A stretch of 31,320 bases of DNA, from assembly GCA_024405255.1 (NCBI GenBank), contig JAKSOY010000020.1, positions 1 through 31,320 on the forward strand. The letters are read 5' to 3'. The translations under genes and the position numbers were made by a program. Source of the stretch: Kiritimatiellia bacterium. Its GTDB lineage: Bacteria > Verrucomicrobiota > Kiritimatiellia > RFP12 > UBA1067. Of the stretch, positions 24,490 to 31,320 are shown in pieces. Numbering within the stretch: position 1 is the stretch's first letter; every line of letters begins with the position of its first letter. The notes beneath the pieces are model-generated. The model ran no database searches. It worked only from the letters and a program-made list of their open reading frames with translations, and was not told the origin of the DNA.

Positions 24490-26429
24490 TCAGCCCGCCT
24501 TTCGGAAAAATCAAGTTCTTCGGTCTCCGCTCCCCACCGCAAGACGACCTTGTCGTCGTTCCACTTTCCTTCGACGAACGGACTCTTGAAACTCCAGTCG
24601 ATCTTCTTCACGTACGGCACGCCGTCGATCGTGCTCGCCCCGCCCTTCGCGAGCGCCATGTGGAACGCATGGCCGGAAAGGCCCGTATAGTCAAGCGCCT
24701 CGGCCGTGAGATTCGGCTTCAACGCCTTCACGCGCGCACGGAACGCCTGTTCGTCGAGGAAGTCGCACGCACGCGCCACTTCGAGGATGACGGGCGTTTC
24801 AAGATCGGCACACACGAGGAAATGTCCCTCTCGCTCGCACGGCAGAAGGTCCTTCGGCGAATCCGGCTTCTTCGGACCCGCCGCACGAAATTCCGTCTTG
24901 CCGACAACTACGCGCACAGCCGCATACGCCCCTGCCGTCCGCGTAAAGTACCAACCGTCTTCAACGGACACTTTGTCCAGTCCGCCCGCAGCCGAGAACC
25001 ACACGCGCATCGCACCCGTCTTCACCGCATAACGGTTGCGGCGAGTGATGAGCGTACCGCCCTTCTGCATCGACCAGAACGGATTGAACGAAATATCGGG
25101 CTCTTTCTGGTAGAGTCCATTCACACCGCCTGCGGCGGGAATCGGCAGCAGCTGCACATCCGTACCGCCGAACACCGCGCCTTGGAAACGGTTCTGCGAA
25201 CTGATGAGGCACCAGTTCTTCGCGGGCGCCTCGGGGAACATCTGCGTCCCGAGGATGAACTCGGGGGTGCAGTAGCTATAGCGGTAGATACGGCCCCAGG
25301 AAGGATCGGGACGATAGTTCGGATAGCGGTCCGTCGGCAGGGTCCACCCGAGCGGACGCGACTCGATCTCATAGACACCACGCGCGGTTGGCGCCGCCTG
25401 CGCCAGTTTCTGAACGAGCGACGACGGACGATACAAACTGTCGAGGCAGACGTAGTCCATACCGCTCGGCTTCCGCGACCTCAGCTCACGGGACGCCGTA
25501 CCGAAATACCAATACGCCCACGACATCGCTTCGGTCCGCGTTCCCCGCGCGGACGTGGGATAGATTCGCGACATGCCGCCACCCGAAGCGCCCGCGATCT
25601 GCTCCTGCGCCCACAGCGCCCAGAAGAGGTCGATGAAGTTTTTCGCAAGCCGCCGCGTCTCGGCATCCGGCGCGAAATCGTAGAACGGATAGATGTTCTT
25701 GATCGTATGCGTGCCGTAGACACGGCTCTGAACTTCGATGAACATCGACTTGCGCGCCCGCCCGCGCATCCATGTGCGGAAGAACGCGCCCCAGGCCGCA
25801 TAGTGCGCACGCAGCGTCGCGCCGTCGCCCATCACGGCCTCACCATATTTCGGATCGTATTTCAACAGCACGTGCATCAACTGCCACAAAGCGGAATCAC
25901 GCTGCACATGATGGTTCTCGCTCTCGTAGACGCGCCAGGTCGAGGCGGGATCGGCTTTCGCATCTTCAAGTTTCGACATGTCGTGGCAATAGCTCAGCGC
26001 CATCTCGCAAAACGCCGCTTCGGCGTCGGACGAGACGCGTCCAGGCGCACGGTCGCCGACCTTCCCGTAGTGCAGCAGCACACGGCAGAACTCGCCGATG
26101 TTCCAGTAGAACGAATCGCGGTCGTTGCGCACGTCCTTGTTCGCGTGGTAGAAACGGCAGTTCTCCGCAAACTTCTGATTCGCCAAGGCGTAGAAATTCG
26201 TTTCGCCGTTGTGAAAGACGCGCAGCACGAAATGCGCAATGTTTTCCGAATAGGGACGCGCAAAGCGCGGATGCCCGCGGAAGACGGGCGGGCGCACGGG
26301 ACGCTCCCGATAGGCCTCGCCCTTCCGCCGCGCCCATGCCGCATCGAATCGGTTCTCCAGCGCGACATCCGCCCGTACGCAGGGCACCCACGCAAGGATA
26401 CCTAACAGTAGACATGGAATGAACTTCAT
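24486..26429 (-). CDS. Secreted protein, likely alpha-toroid plus beta-sandwich, possible polysaccharide lyase or hydrolase
   Basis: 647 residues with a signal peptide ending at VRA (17-19) and a strong AAGGAGG just before the ATG. The first 350 residues are helical with repeated aromatic motifs (YENIAHFVLRVFHNGETNFYALANQKFAENCRF-like), including HHVQRDSALWQLMHVLLKY and EVQSRVYGTHTIKNIYPFYDF. The second half is beta-rich. This layout recalls alginate- or heparin-lyase-like proteins (alpha/alpha toroid followed by beta-sandwich), with His, Tyr, Arg and Asn candidates in the HVQRDS and SRVYGTHTIKN segments. I cannot place it in a named family. A short perfect hairpin (26441-26455) lies just upstream of the ribosome binding site. 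Confidence 0.7.
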   Translation of the reverse strand: MKFIPCLLLGILAWVPCVRADVALENRFDAAWARRKGEAYRERPVRPPVFRGHPRFARPYSENIAHFVLRVFHNGETNFYALANQKFAENCRFYHANKDVRNDRDSFYWNIGEFCRVLLHYGKVGDRAPGRVSSDAEAAFCEMALSYCHDMSKLEDAKADPASTWRVYESENHHVQRDSALWQLMHVLLKYDPKYGEAVMGDGATLRAHYAAWGAFFRTWMRGRARKSMFIEVQSRVYGTHTIKNIYPFYDFAPDAETRRLAKNFIDLFWALWAQEQIAGASGGGMSRIYPTSARGTRTEAMSWAYWYFGTASRELRSRKPSGMDYVCLDSLYRPSSLVQKLAQAAPTARGVYEIESRPLGWTLPTDRYPNYRPDPSWGRIYRYSYCTPEFILGTQMFPEAPAKNWCLISSQNRFQGAVFGGTDVQLLPIPAAGGVNGLYQKEPDISFNPFWSMQKGGTLITRRNRYAVKTGAMRVWFSAAGGLDKVSVEDGWYFTRTAGAYAAVRVVVGKTEFRAAGPKKPDSPKDLLPCEREGHFLVCADLETPVILEVARACDFLDEQAFRARVKALKPNLTAEALDYTGLSGHAFHMALAKGGASTIDGVPYVKKIDWSFKSPFVEGKWNDDKVVLRWGAETEELDFSERRAE

Positions 26430-26468
26430 GCAACCTCCTTGCGCAGACCCTGCGCGGTTGACAAACGA

Positions 26469-27368
26469 TCAAATGGCGAGCATCGCCTCGATGGCCCGCT
26501 TGGCACGCGCGGCGATCTCAGGCGACACCCGGACAACAGGCGACAGCGTCCGCAACGCATCGCGCACATTTTCCAGGGTCGCCTTCTTCATATCCGCACA
26601 CGTCAACGGGGCCGCCGGCCAGAAGACCTTGTCCGGATTCTCCTTCTGCAGACGGTGCAGAATGCCCGCCTCCGTGCCAACGATGAATTCCTTCGCGGGC
26701 GACGTCTTGACGAAGGCACACATGCCGCCTGTGGAGAGCTGTTCGTCCGCCGCGTCGCGCACGGCCTTCGCGCACTCGGGATGCACCAGCACAGGCGCAC
26801 CCGGATGCGCCGCACGCGCTACGGCAATCGCCTCGACCGTCAGGGCCGCGTGCACCGGACAGTACCCCGGCCAGAGAACGTAGTCTGTCCCGAGCTTGCC
26901 GGCGATGTGTCCGCCCAGATGCTGGTCGGGCACGAACAGAATCTCGCGATCCTTCGGGAATGTCGCCATCACCTTCTCGGCATTGCCGGACGTGACGCAG
27001 ATGTCGCATTCCGCCTTCACTTCGGCGGTGGAGTTCACATAGCAGACCGCCGCCGCGCCCGGATGCTTCGCCTTGAGCGCACGCAGCTGTTCGCCGGTGA
27101 TCATATCCGCCATCGCACAGCCCGCGCTCGCGTCCGGGATGAGGACGGTCTTCGTCGGATTGAGGATGGCGGCTGTCTCAGCCATGAAGTAGACGCCGCA
27201 GAAGACGATGACATCCGCCTCGACCTTCGTCGCGCGCCGCGCGAGTTCGAGCGAATCGCCCGTGTAGTCTGCGATGTCCTGCACGTCGGGACGGCAATAG
27301 TTGTGCGCGAGGATGACGGCGTGCCGTGCACGCTTCAACTCGGCGATCTCTTCCACAATCGTCTTCAT
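26469..27368 (-). CDS. nadA: Quinolinate synthase NadA
   Basis: 299 residues, full length. NadA condenses iminoaspartate with dihydroxyacetone phosphate to quinolinate in NAD synthesis and carries a 4Fe-4S cluster. Seen: ILAHNYCRPDVQDIADYTGDSLELAR (19-44), CGVYFMAETAAILNP (57-71), GCAMADM (83-89), CYVNSTAEVKAECD (109-122), HPEC (196-199) and LTCADM (255-260). Cluster ligands are probably Cys84, Cys199 and Cys257. No nadB or nadC is in the window. It lies 19 bases after the GH127 gene and shares its transcript; the ribosome binding site (GGAAAG) is rather far from the ATG. A housekeeping gene within a glycan-degradation run is odd but common in compact genomes. Confidence 0.96.
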   Translation of the reverse strand: MKTIVEEIAELKRARHAVILAHNYCRPDVQDIADYTGDSLELARRATKVEADVIVFCGVYFMAETAAILNPTKTVLIPDASAGCAMADMITGEQLRALKAKHPGAAAVCYVNSTAEVKAECDICVTSGNAEKVMATFPKDREILFVPDQHLGGHIAGKLGTDYVLWPGYCPVHAALTVEAIAVARAAHPGAPVLVHPECAKAVRDAADEQLSTGGMCAFVKTSPAKEFIVGTEAGILHRLQKENPDKVFWPAAPLTCADMKKATLENVRDALRTLSPVVRVSPEIAARAKRAIEAMLAI

Positions 27369-27387
27369 GGCGTCGACGTCTTTCCGC

Positions 27388-29835
27388 TTACTTCACCTGC
27401 CACTCGAGGATACCGCCCGAGACTTCCTTCTGCAACTGGACGTCGAGACGGATGGCGCTCGCACGAATCGGCTTCGGGAACGTGAAGTCGCAGAACTTGT
27501 CCTTCGCAACCGGGTACGTGCCGTCAATCTTCTTCCACGGCGCATTCGGGGTCTCGCGGTACGAGATCGACCACGAGGCGGGAATGCGGCAGCGGCCCAC
27601 GCCGGTATCGTCGAACCAGTAGACGGACGTGCTCTTGATCTCTTCCGCCTGCGGGAAGTTGTATTCGACCCATTCGGCCGTACCAAGGTGCGACCAGAAC
27701 GTCAGGCGCGGAATCGACTGGTCGCCCGAAGACTTCGGCAGAATGCCGTCGCTGGCCGCCGCCGCGCTGTCGACAGGCCACACATGCGAGGCCTTCGTCG
27801 GATAGCCCTTGATGTCCGTATTCGAAACCGTAGGGAACCACGTCTGCATCTCGCCCGCACCGCGGTGGCACCAGGCGAAATACGGCACAAGCGTCAGCTT
27901 CGACTGCTCGACCTTGATGGAGTTGAGTCCGCGAATCACCGTCTCGGCCTCGGTCACGAGCGCCGGGTAGACGTTGCCGAGAATCGAGCAGGTCGAGAGC
28001 GCGAACGTCGCATTCGGCTTCACCACCTTGTTCAGCACCTTGCCGCCGTCATCCACGCCTTCGGCGCAGTAGACGATCGGACCACGCTCGACCGCGAGAC
28101 GGCCGCGGTCATCCGCAACCGCCGGATGCGCCCACACGCGGCGCACGGGCATGTTCATCGTCACATCGACCGTGTCGCCCGGCTGCCACGCGCGCGAAAT
28201 CACGCAGTAGCCCTTCTCGGGTGTGAAGGTGAAGGGCTTCCCGTTCACCTTCACCGCGAAGTCGGCGAGCGTACCCGGAATCACCTGACGGTAGAGATCG
28301 CTCGGCACGGGTTCGCCCACGCACCAGCCCGGCACACGCACATGCAGCGCAAAGGTCGCACCGGCCTTCGGCGGAGTCACGGTGAGGCGGGTCGCGCCTT
28401 CCCACGGATAAGCCGTCTTCTGTTCAAGCTTCACCTCGCCACAGGCGAGCTTCAGCTTCGCGTCGCTCGCGACGAACAGGTTCGCATAGAGCGCATCGCC
28501 GCGCGTCGCATAGGCGAACTGCGCGATCTGCGGAATGAAGCGCACCACGTTCACGGGGCAGCACGAGCAGCCAAACCACTTCGAGCGCTTGTAGCCGCCG
28601 GCGGACGCGAGCGGATTCGGATAGAAGAACTCGTCGCCGCCGAGCGAGATGCCGCTCAGGAAACCGTTGTAGACGACGCGTTCGAGCACGTCGATGTACT
28701 TCGCCTCGCCGTGCAGGAGGAACATGCGCTGGTTCCAGAGGGCGTTCGCGATGCCCGCGCACGTCTCCAGGTAGGCGCTCTGGTTCGGCAGCTCATAGTT
28801 CTTGCCAAAAGCCTCGCCCGCGTGGCGCGCACCGATCGAACCGTTGAGGTGCAGCTTCTTCTGCACGACGTTCTCCCAGATGGCGTCGATAGCCTTCACG
28901 TAGTCCGTATTACCCGTCAACGCCGCGACATCGGCCATGCCGCAGTAGAGGTAGCCGGCGCGCACGGCGTGGCCGACGGCCTCGCGCTGCGCAACCACCG
29001 GAACGTGGTTCTGGTTGTAGTTGCCGCGTGCCGTCATCGCATCGCCCTGCACGAGCTTGCCCGACTGCGCGAAGATCTGCGACGTCATTCCCGTCATCTC
29101 GGCACCGCGCTGATCGAGGAAGTGCTTCGCGAGCTTGAGGTAGCGCTCTTCGCCCGTCGCCCGGTAGAGCTTGCAGAGCGCGAGTTCGATTTCTTCATGT
29201 CCCGGCACGTGCTTGAGCTGCTTCTCGCCCGGACCGAACGTGCGGTCCACGAGATCGGCGTTCTTGATGGCGACGTCGAGCAACGTACGCTTGCCCGTCA
29301 CTTCCCAATACGCGACGGCCGCCTCGTACATGTGGCCGACGTTATAGAGCTCGTGACTCGACGGACAGTTGCTCCAGCGCGTGGGGCCCATCATGCCATA
29401 CTGCGTCACACCGTTCCTCACGCCATAGTTGAAGCCGAGCGTGCGGGCCGTGTAGAGATAGCCGTCCTCTTCCTGTGCGGACGCCATCTTCGCGATCAGA
29501 TTGTCGATGTAGGCTTCCAGCTTCTTGTCCGGATGCGTGGACAGCGTATAGGCCGCGCCCTCGACGATCTTGAACACGTCAGAGTCGTTGAACGGGATGC
29601 CGACGAACTTGCCCTTGCGCTTGCCCGCATTCTCGAAATTGGAGATGCGCCCCGTCTCCTCGCTCTTCTTGAAGTCGCTCCAGACGGTAACGATCCGGTT
29701 CGTTTCGAAACGCGGCAGCCAGAAGCCCGCGCGAATCGCGACATTCGTCATCTCAGCCGGCTGGAACGGATAGTCGCCCGCCCAGACGGTGCCTACGGCG
29801 ACCATCGCCACCGCGCTCAAAACCACTTTCTTCAT
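27388..29835 (-). CDS. Secreted GH127-type beta-L-arabinofuranosidase with discoidin-like C-terminus
   Basis: 815 residues from the ATG at 29835, chosen for its signal peptide (MKKVVLSAVAMVAVGTVWAG) and GAGGG site six bases away; an upstream start would add 20 unsupported residues. The helical-barrel domain includes ETC (Glu357, Cys359) and CSCCPVNVVR (423-432). In the characterised GH127 enzyme HypBA1 a Glu, a Cys and a CC pair bind zinc and supply the Cys nucleophile, so Cys425 is the likely nucleophile. Beta domains follow (470-680), and residues 690-815 resemble an F5/8-type carbohydrate-binding sandwich. It should remove L-arabinofuranose from plant arabinans or glycoproteins. A promoter precedes it, and it starts a run with nadA. 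Confidence 0.92.
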   Translation of the reverse strand: MKKVVLSAVAMVAVGTVWAGDYPFQPAEMTNVAIRAGFWLPRFETNRIVTVWSDFKKSEETGRISNFENAGKRKGKFVGIPFNDSDVFKIVEGAAYTLSTHPDKKLEAYIDNLIAKMASAQEEDGYLYTARTLGFNYGVRNGVTQYGMMGPTRWSNCPSSHELYNVGHMYEAAVAYWEVTGKRTLLDVAIKNADLVDRTFGPGEKQLKHVPGHEEIELALCKLYRATGEERYLKLAKHFLDQRGAEMTGMTSQIFAQSGKLVQGDAMTARGNYNQNHVPVVAQREAVGHAVRAGYLYCGMADVAALTGNTDYVKAIDAIWENVVQKKLHLNGSIGARHAGEAFGKNYELPNQSAYLETCAGIANALWNQRMFLLHGEAKYIDVLERVVYNGFLSGISLGGDEFFYPNPLASAGGYKRSKWFGCSCCPVNVVRFIPQIAQFAYATRGDALYANLFVASDAKLKLACGEVKLEQKTAYPWEGATRLTVTPPKAGATFALHVRVPGWCVGEPVPSDLYRQVIPGTLADFAVKVNGKPFTFTPEKGYCVISRAWQPGDTVDVTMNMPVRRVWAHPAVADDRGRLAVERGPIVYCAEGVDDGGKVLNKVVKPNATFALSTCSILGNVYPALVTEAETVIRGLNSIKVEQSKLTLVPYFAWCHRGAGEMQTWFPTVSNTDIKGYPTKASHVWPVDSAAAASDGILPKSSGDQSIPRLTFWSHLGTAEWVEYNFPQAEEIKSTSVYWFDDTGVGRCRIPASWSISYRETPNAPWKKIDGTYPVAKDKFCDFTFPKPIRASAIRLDVQLQKEVSGGILEWQVK

Positions 29836-29866
29836 AAGGTTCCCTCTCGAATTTTCAAATGGGGAT

Positions 29867-29895
29867 ATTTTAGCAGAAATTCCCCCAGCGGACAA
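29867..29895 (-). promoter_or_regulatory. Extended -10 promoter of the GH127 gene
   Basis: On the minus strand, -35 TTGTCC (29890-29895) and -10 TAAAAT (29867-29872), preceded by TGC, with a 17-base spacer. The predicted start lies near 29860, about 25 bases before the ATG. The run of genes from here to 22196 has no gap above 40 bases. Confidence 0.55.
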
Positions 29896-29942
29896 GAATT
29901 CAGTGAAAGTGATGGGGGTGCGATTTTTCTTTCAACACTCCC

Positions 29943-30677
29943 TCATTCGCTCACCGGATGTCGGTTGCCGTGGAGCTTGAAACCCACGGGGGCAAGCCCA
30001 AGCTGCCAGACCTTATCATAGGCATTGCGCGATGGATTCCAGACTTGTTCGTACCACAAACCATAGACGTCGCCACGCGAAATGTCGCCCTTGTGGGTCG
30101 AACCCGTATTGTAGCCATACATCAACAACCGTTGAACCAGCTGCGCTTGCGTGACGTTTTCGGGATACCACCCCCAATCATGCGTGAAATAGGCCTTCTG
30201 CGGCATCCCCGTAACAACGAGATCGGTTTCGCGGGAATACGAATCGTAGATGTCGGACAATCCGCAAGCATGGCCAATCTCGTGGGCCAAGGTTGTACCA
30301 TTCACATCGCGACTCACAACAATTCCCGATCGTCCACAAAATGCGGCCGTATTCTCCGTTATTGACTCAACAAAGTACACCTCTAGTCCATCTGCTTGAC
30401 TTGCCAATGCACAGAGTTCCGCCTTTTGAGTCGCATTGGAATAAACGACATTGGCCAACCGCGTGCAGTTAGTCTGGGAGATTGACTCGATGGTGAAACT
30501 CATGGCCACCTGTGAATAGATACGATTAAGAGAAACTACCTGATTCGTAATTGACTCAGGAGAATGATGTGACTCTCCCGTATCATCTGCCACTATCCAA
30601 CAATATAACTTAACCGGCGAAGCCGCAAGGAACAGAGGCAAACACAGTAGTCCCCAAAACGAAAGACCAAATTTCAC
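29943..30677 (-). CDS. Secreted metzincin-type zinc protease
   Basis: 244 residues. It starts at a GTG that overlaps the upstream stop (GTGA), with a signal peptide (FGLSFWGLLCLPLFLAASP). The zinc motif is AHEIGHACGLSDIYD (131-145): His132, Glu133 and His136 with Gly139, and Asp142 in place of the usual third His. That is the pattern of snapalysin-like and some other metzincins. Met186 in LLMYG is a candidate Met-turn. The segment ENTAAFCGRSGIVVSRDVNGTTLAHE is typical of the region before the helix. It should cleave peptides outside the cell. Cysteines at 71, 89 and 114 may form disulfides. Local G+C is lower than in the rest of the window. Confidence 0.85.
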   Translation of the reverse strand: MKFGLSFWGLLCLPLFLAASPVKLYCWIVADDTGESHHSPESITNQVVSLNRIYSQVAMSFTIESISQTNCTRLANVVYSNATQKAELCALASQADGLEVYFVESITENTAAFCGRSGIVVSRDVNGTTLAHEIGHACGLSDIYDSYSRETDLVVTGMPQKAYFTHDWGWYPENVTQAQLVQRLLMYGYNTGSTHKGDISRGDVYGLWYEQVWNPSRNAYDKVWQLGLAPVGFKLHGNRHPVSE

Positions 30678-31320
30678 TTCCCGCTCCCTCTGAGAATGTC
30701 AACATATTCTTTTTCAACACGGTATCTATCAATGTTTCTGTTCCCGTTGAGGGGGCTGTTCACAGGATCCAACATCATTCTGGCAACGCGTTTTCTAAAA
30801 TCGCTATTTCGGTATTGTTTGTCGAATTCCGCGAGGACGCGATCAGCGATCAAAGATCCCCTTCCCTTTACTTCAAGGTGCCGCCGCAGAATCTGGAGGA
30901 TTCGTTGCTTCAAAACTGGATTAGGACCTTCGCCCCGACGGCATATCTCCGAGAGACAAGACATCAACTTTGAACCCGCTCTGACTCCAAGATTGGTAGA
31001 AGTTGCAACCCGCTCGGCAAAACCAGTGAATTTATCGGAGGGTACCTTTGTAGAAAGGACCCAGATTGCGTGTGCACGGACTTCGTCCACAGCCGTGTGC
31101 TCAGCCATAAACAGGAGGTTTGTAAGCTGCATGTCCCCAGTACAAAACTCCGCGATGCCGTCGATTGCCAAATAACATTTGTCATCCATTCCTCGAGGTT
31201 GACCGACAACTCTGCGGGCGATCTTCACATAAGCCTTCCCGAACATTTCATCGGTTACGCCTCTCTTTTTCCAGTAATTCACGGCATCTCTGTAGTCCCA
31301 CCCATGCATGTACTTGAACA
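30674..31320 (-). CDS. C-terminal part of a helical-repeat-like protein
   Basis: The frame is open to the right edge, so the start is probably outside; an internal ATG at 31309 is not preferred over an upstream start. About 215 residues are visible. They are helical, with a HEAT/ARM-like rhythm (YLAIDGIAEFCTGDMQLTNLLFMAEHT, VRAHAIWVLSTKV, KLMSCLSEICRRG, LKQRILQILRRHLE). No catalytic motif is seen. The stop overlaps the protease start (GTGA), so the two proteins are translated together and may act together. Confidence 0.7.
   Translation of the reverse strand, partial: FKYMHGWDYRDAVNYWKKRGVTDEMFGKAYVKIARRVVGQPRGMDDKCYLAIDGIAEFCTGDMQLTNLLFMAEHTAVDEVRAHAIWVLSTKVPSDKFTGFAERVATSTNLGVRAGSKLMSCLSEICRRGEGPNPVLKQRILQILRRHLEVKGRGSLIADRVLAEFDKQYRNSDFRKRVARMMLDPVNSPLNGNRNIDRYRVEKEYVDILRGSGK

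Noticed and set aside
26441..26455. Perfect 6-base hairpin as terminator after nadA
   Set aside because: No T run follows, and the next gene's ribosome binding site begins directly after it.
27301..30021. Long plus-strand open frame (906 codons)
   Set aside because: It lies antisense to the GH127 gene, whose catalytic motifs are clear; the plus-strand product is compositionally biased with no motif.

Overview
The window reads as one stretch of a high-G+C chromosome from a free-living or gut-associated bacterium that degrades polysaccharides. All 21 genes I can support lie on the minus strand, so transcription runs from high to low coordinates. The long secreted glycoside hydrolases, the DnaG/SNF2 pair, the esterase-like domain fused to a GH2 enzyme and the YkvA-type DUF1232 membrane protein suggest the Planctomycetes-Verrucomicrobia-Chlamydiae group, perhaps Kiritimatiellota. 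That placement is inference from gene content. No rRNA, tRNA, CRISPR array, insertion sequence or integrase was seen.

Layout in transcription order. (1) 31320-29943: the end of a helical-repeat-like protein and a secreted metzincin-type protease, translationally coupled and lower in G+C than the rest. (2) 29895-22196: a good promoter, then a GH127 beta-L-arabinofuranosidase, NadA, a secreted protein of possible lyase type, a one-TM protein and a DUF1232 membrane protein, the last three joined by 4-base ATGA overlaps. (3) 22167-17764: a signalling module made of a small TerB-like helical protein, a STAS protein, a MATE-family transporter with a C-terminal anti-sigma-kinase-like tail, and a Cache-sensor PP2C phosphatase that carries its own HATPase kinase domain. 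(4) 17758-11855: a secreted GH2 enzyme starting 5 bases after the phosphatase gene, then a GH36 alpha-galactosidase. (5) 11842-4035: an unusual single-chain ECF-type transporter (S-like membrane domain, EcfT-like coupling helix and EcfA ATPase), then DnaG primase, a 1382-residue SNF2 helicase and a DUF192 protein. (6) 3999-1: a Pro/Tyr-rich repeat protein, a secreted alpha/beta hydrolase, an orphan one-TM protein bracketed by palindromic repeats, a 55-base tandem repeat, and the start of a secreted protein whose signal peptide contains a six-copy 18-base repeat.

How the genes may work together. The signalling module has the parts of a partner switch: a serine kinase domain, a STAS substrate and a PP2C phosphatase gated by an extracellular Cache sensor. 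No sigma factor is present. The other conspicuous partner is the MATE transporter, whose tail looks like a HATPase fold that has lost key ATP-binding residues. A plausible reading is that the sensor and STAS protein control the transporter itself, or an unlinked target, and that the module is co-expressed with the GH2 and GH36 enzymes. This module and the single-chain ECF transporter are the two most unusual things in the window.
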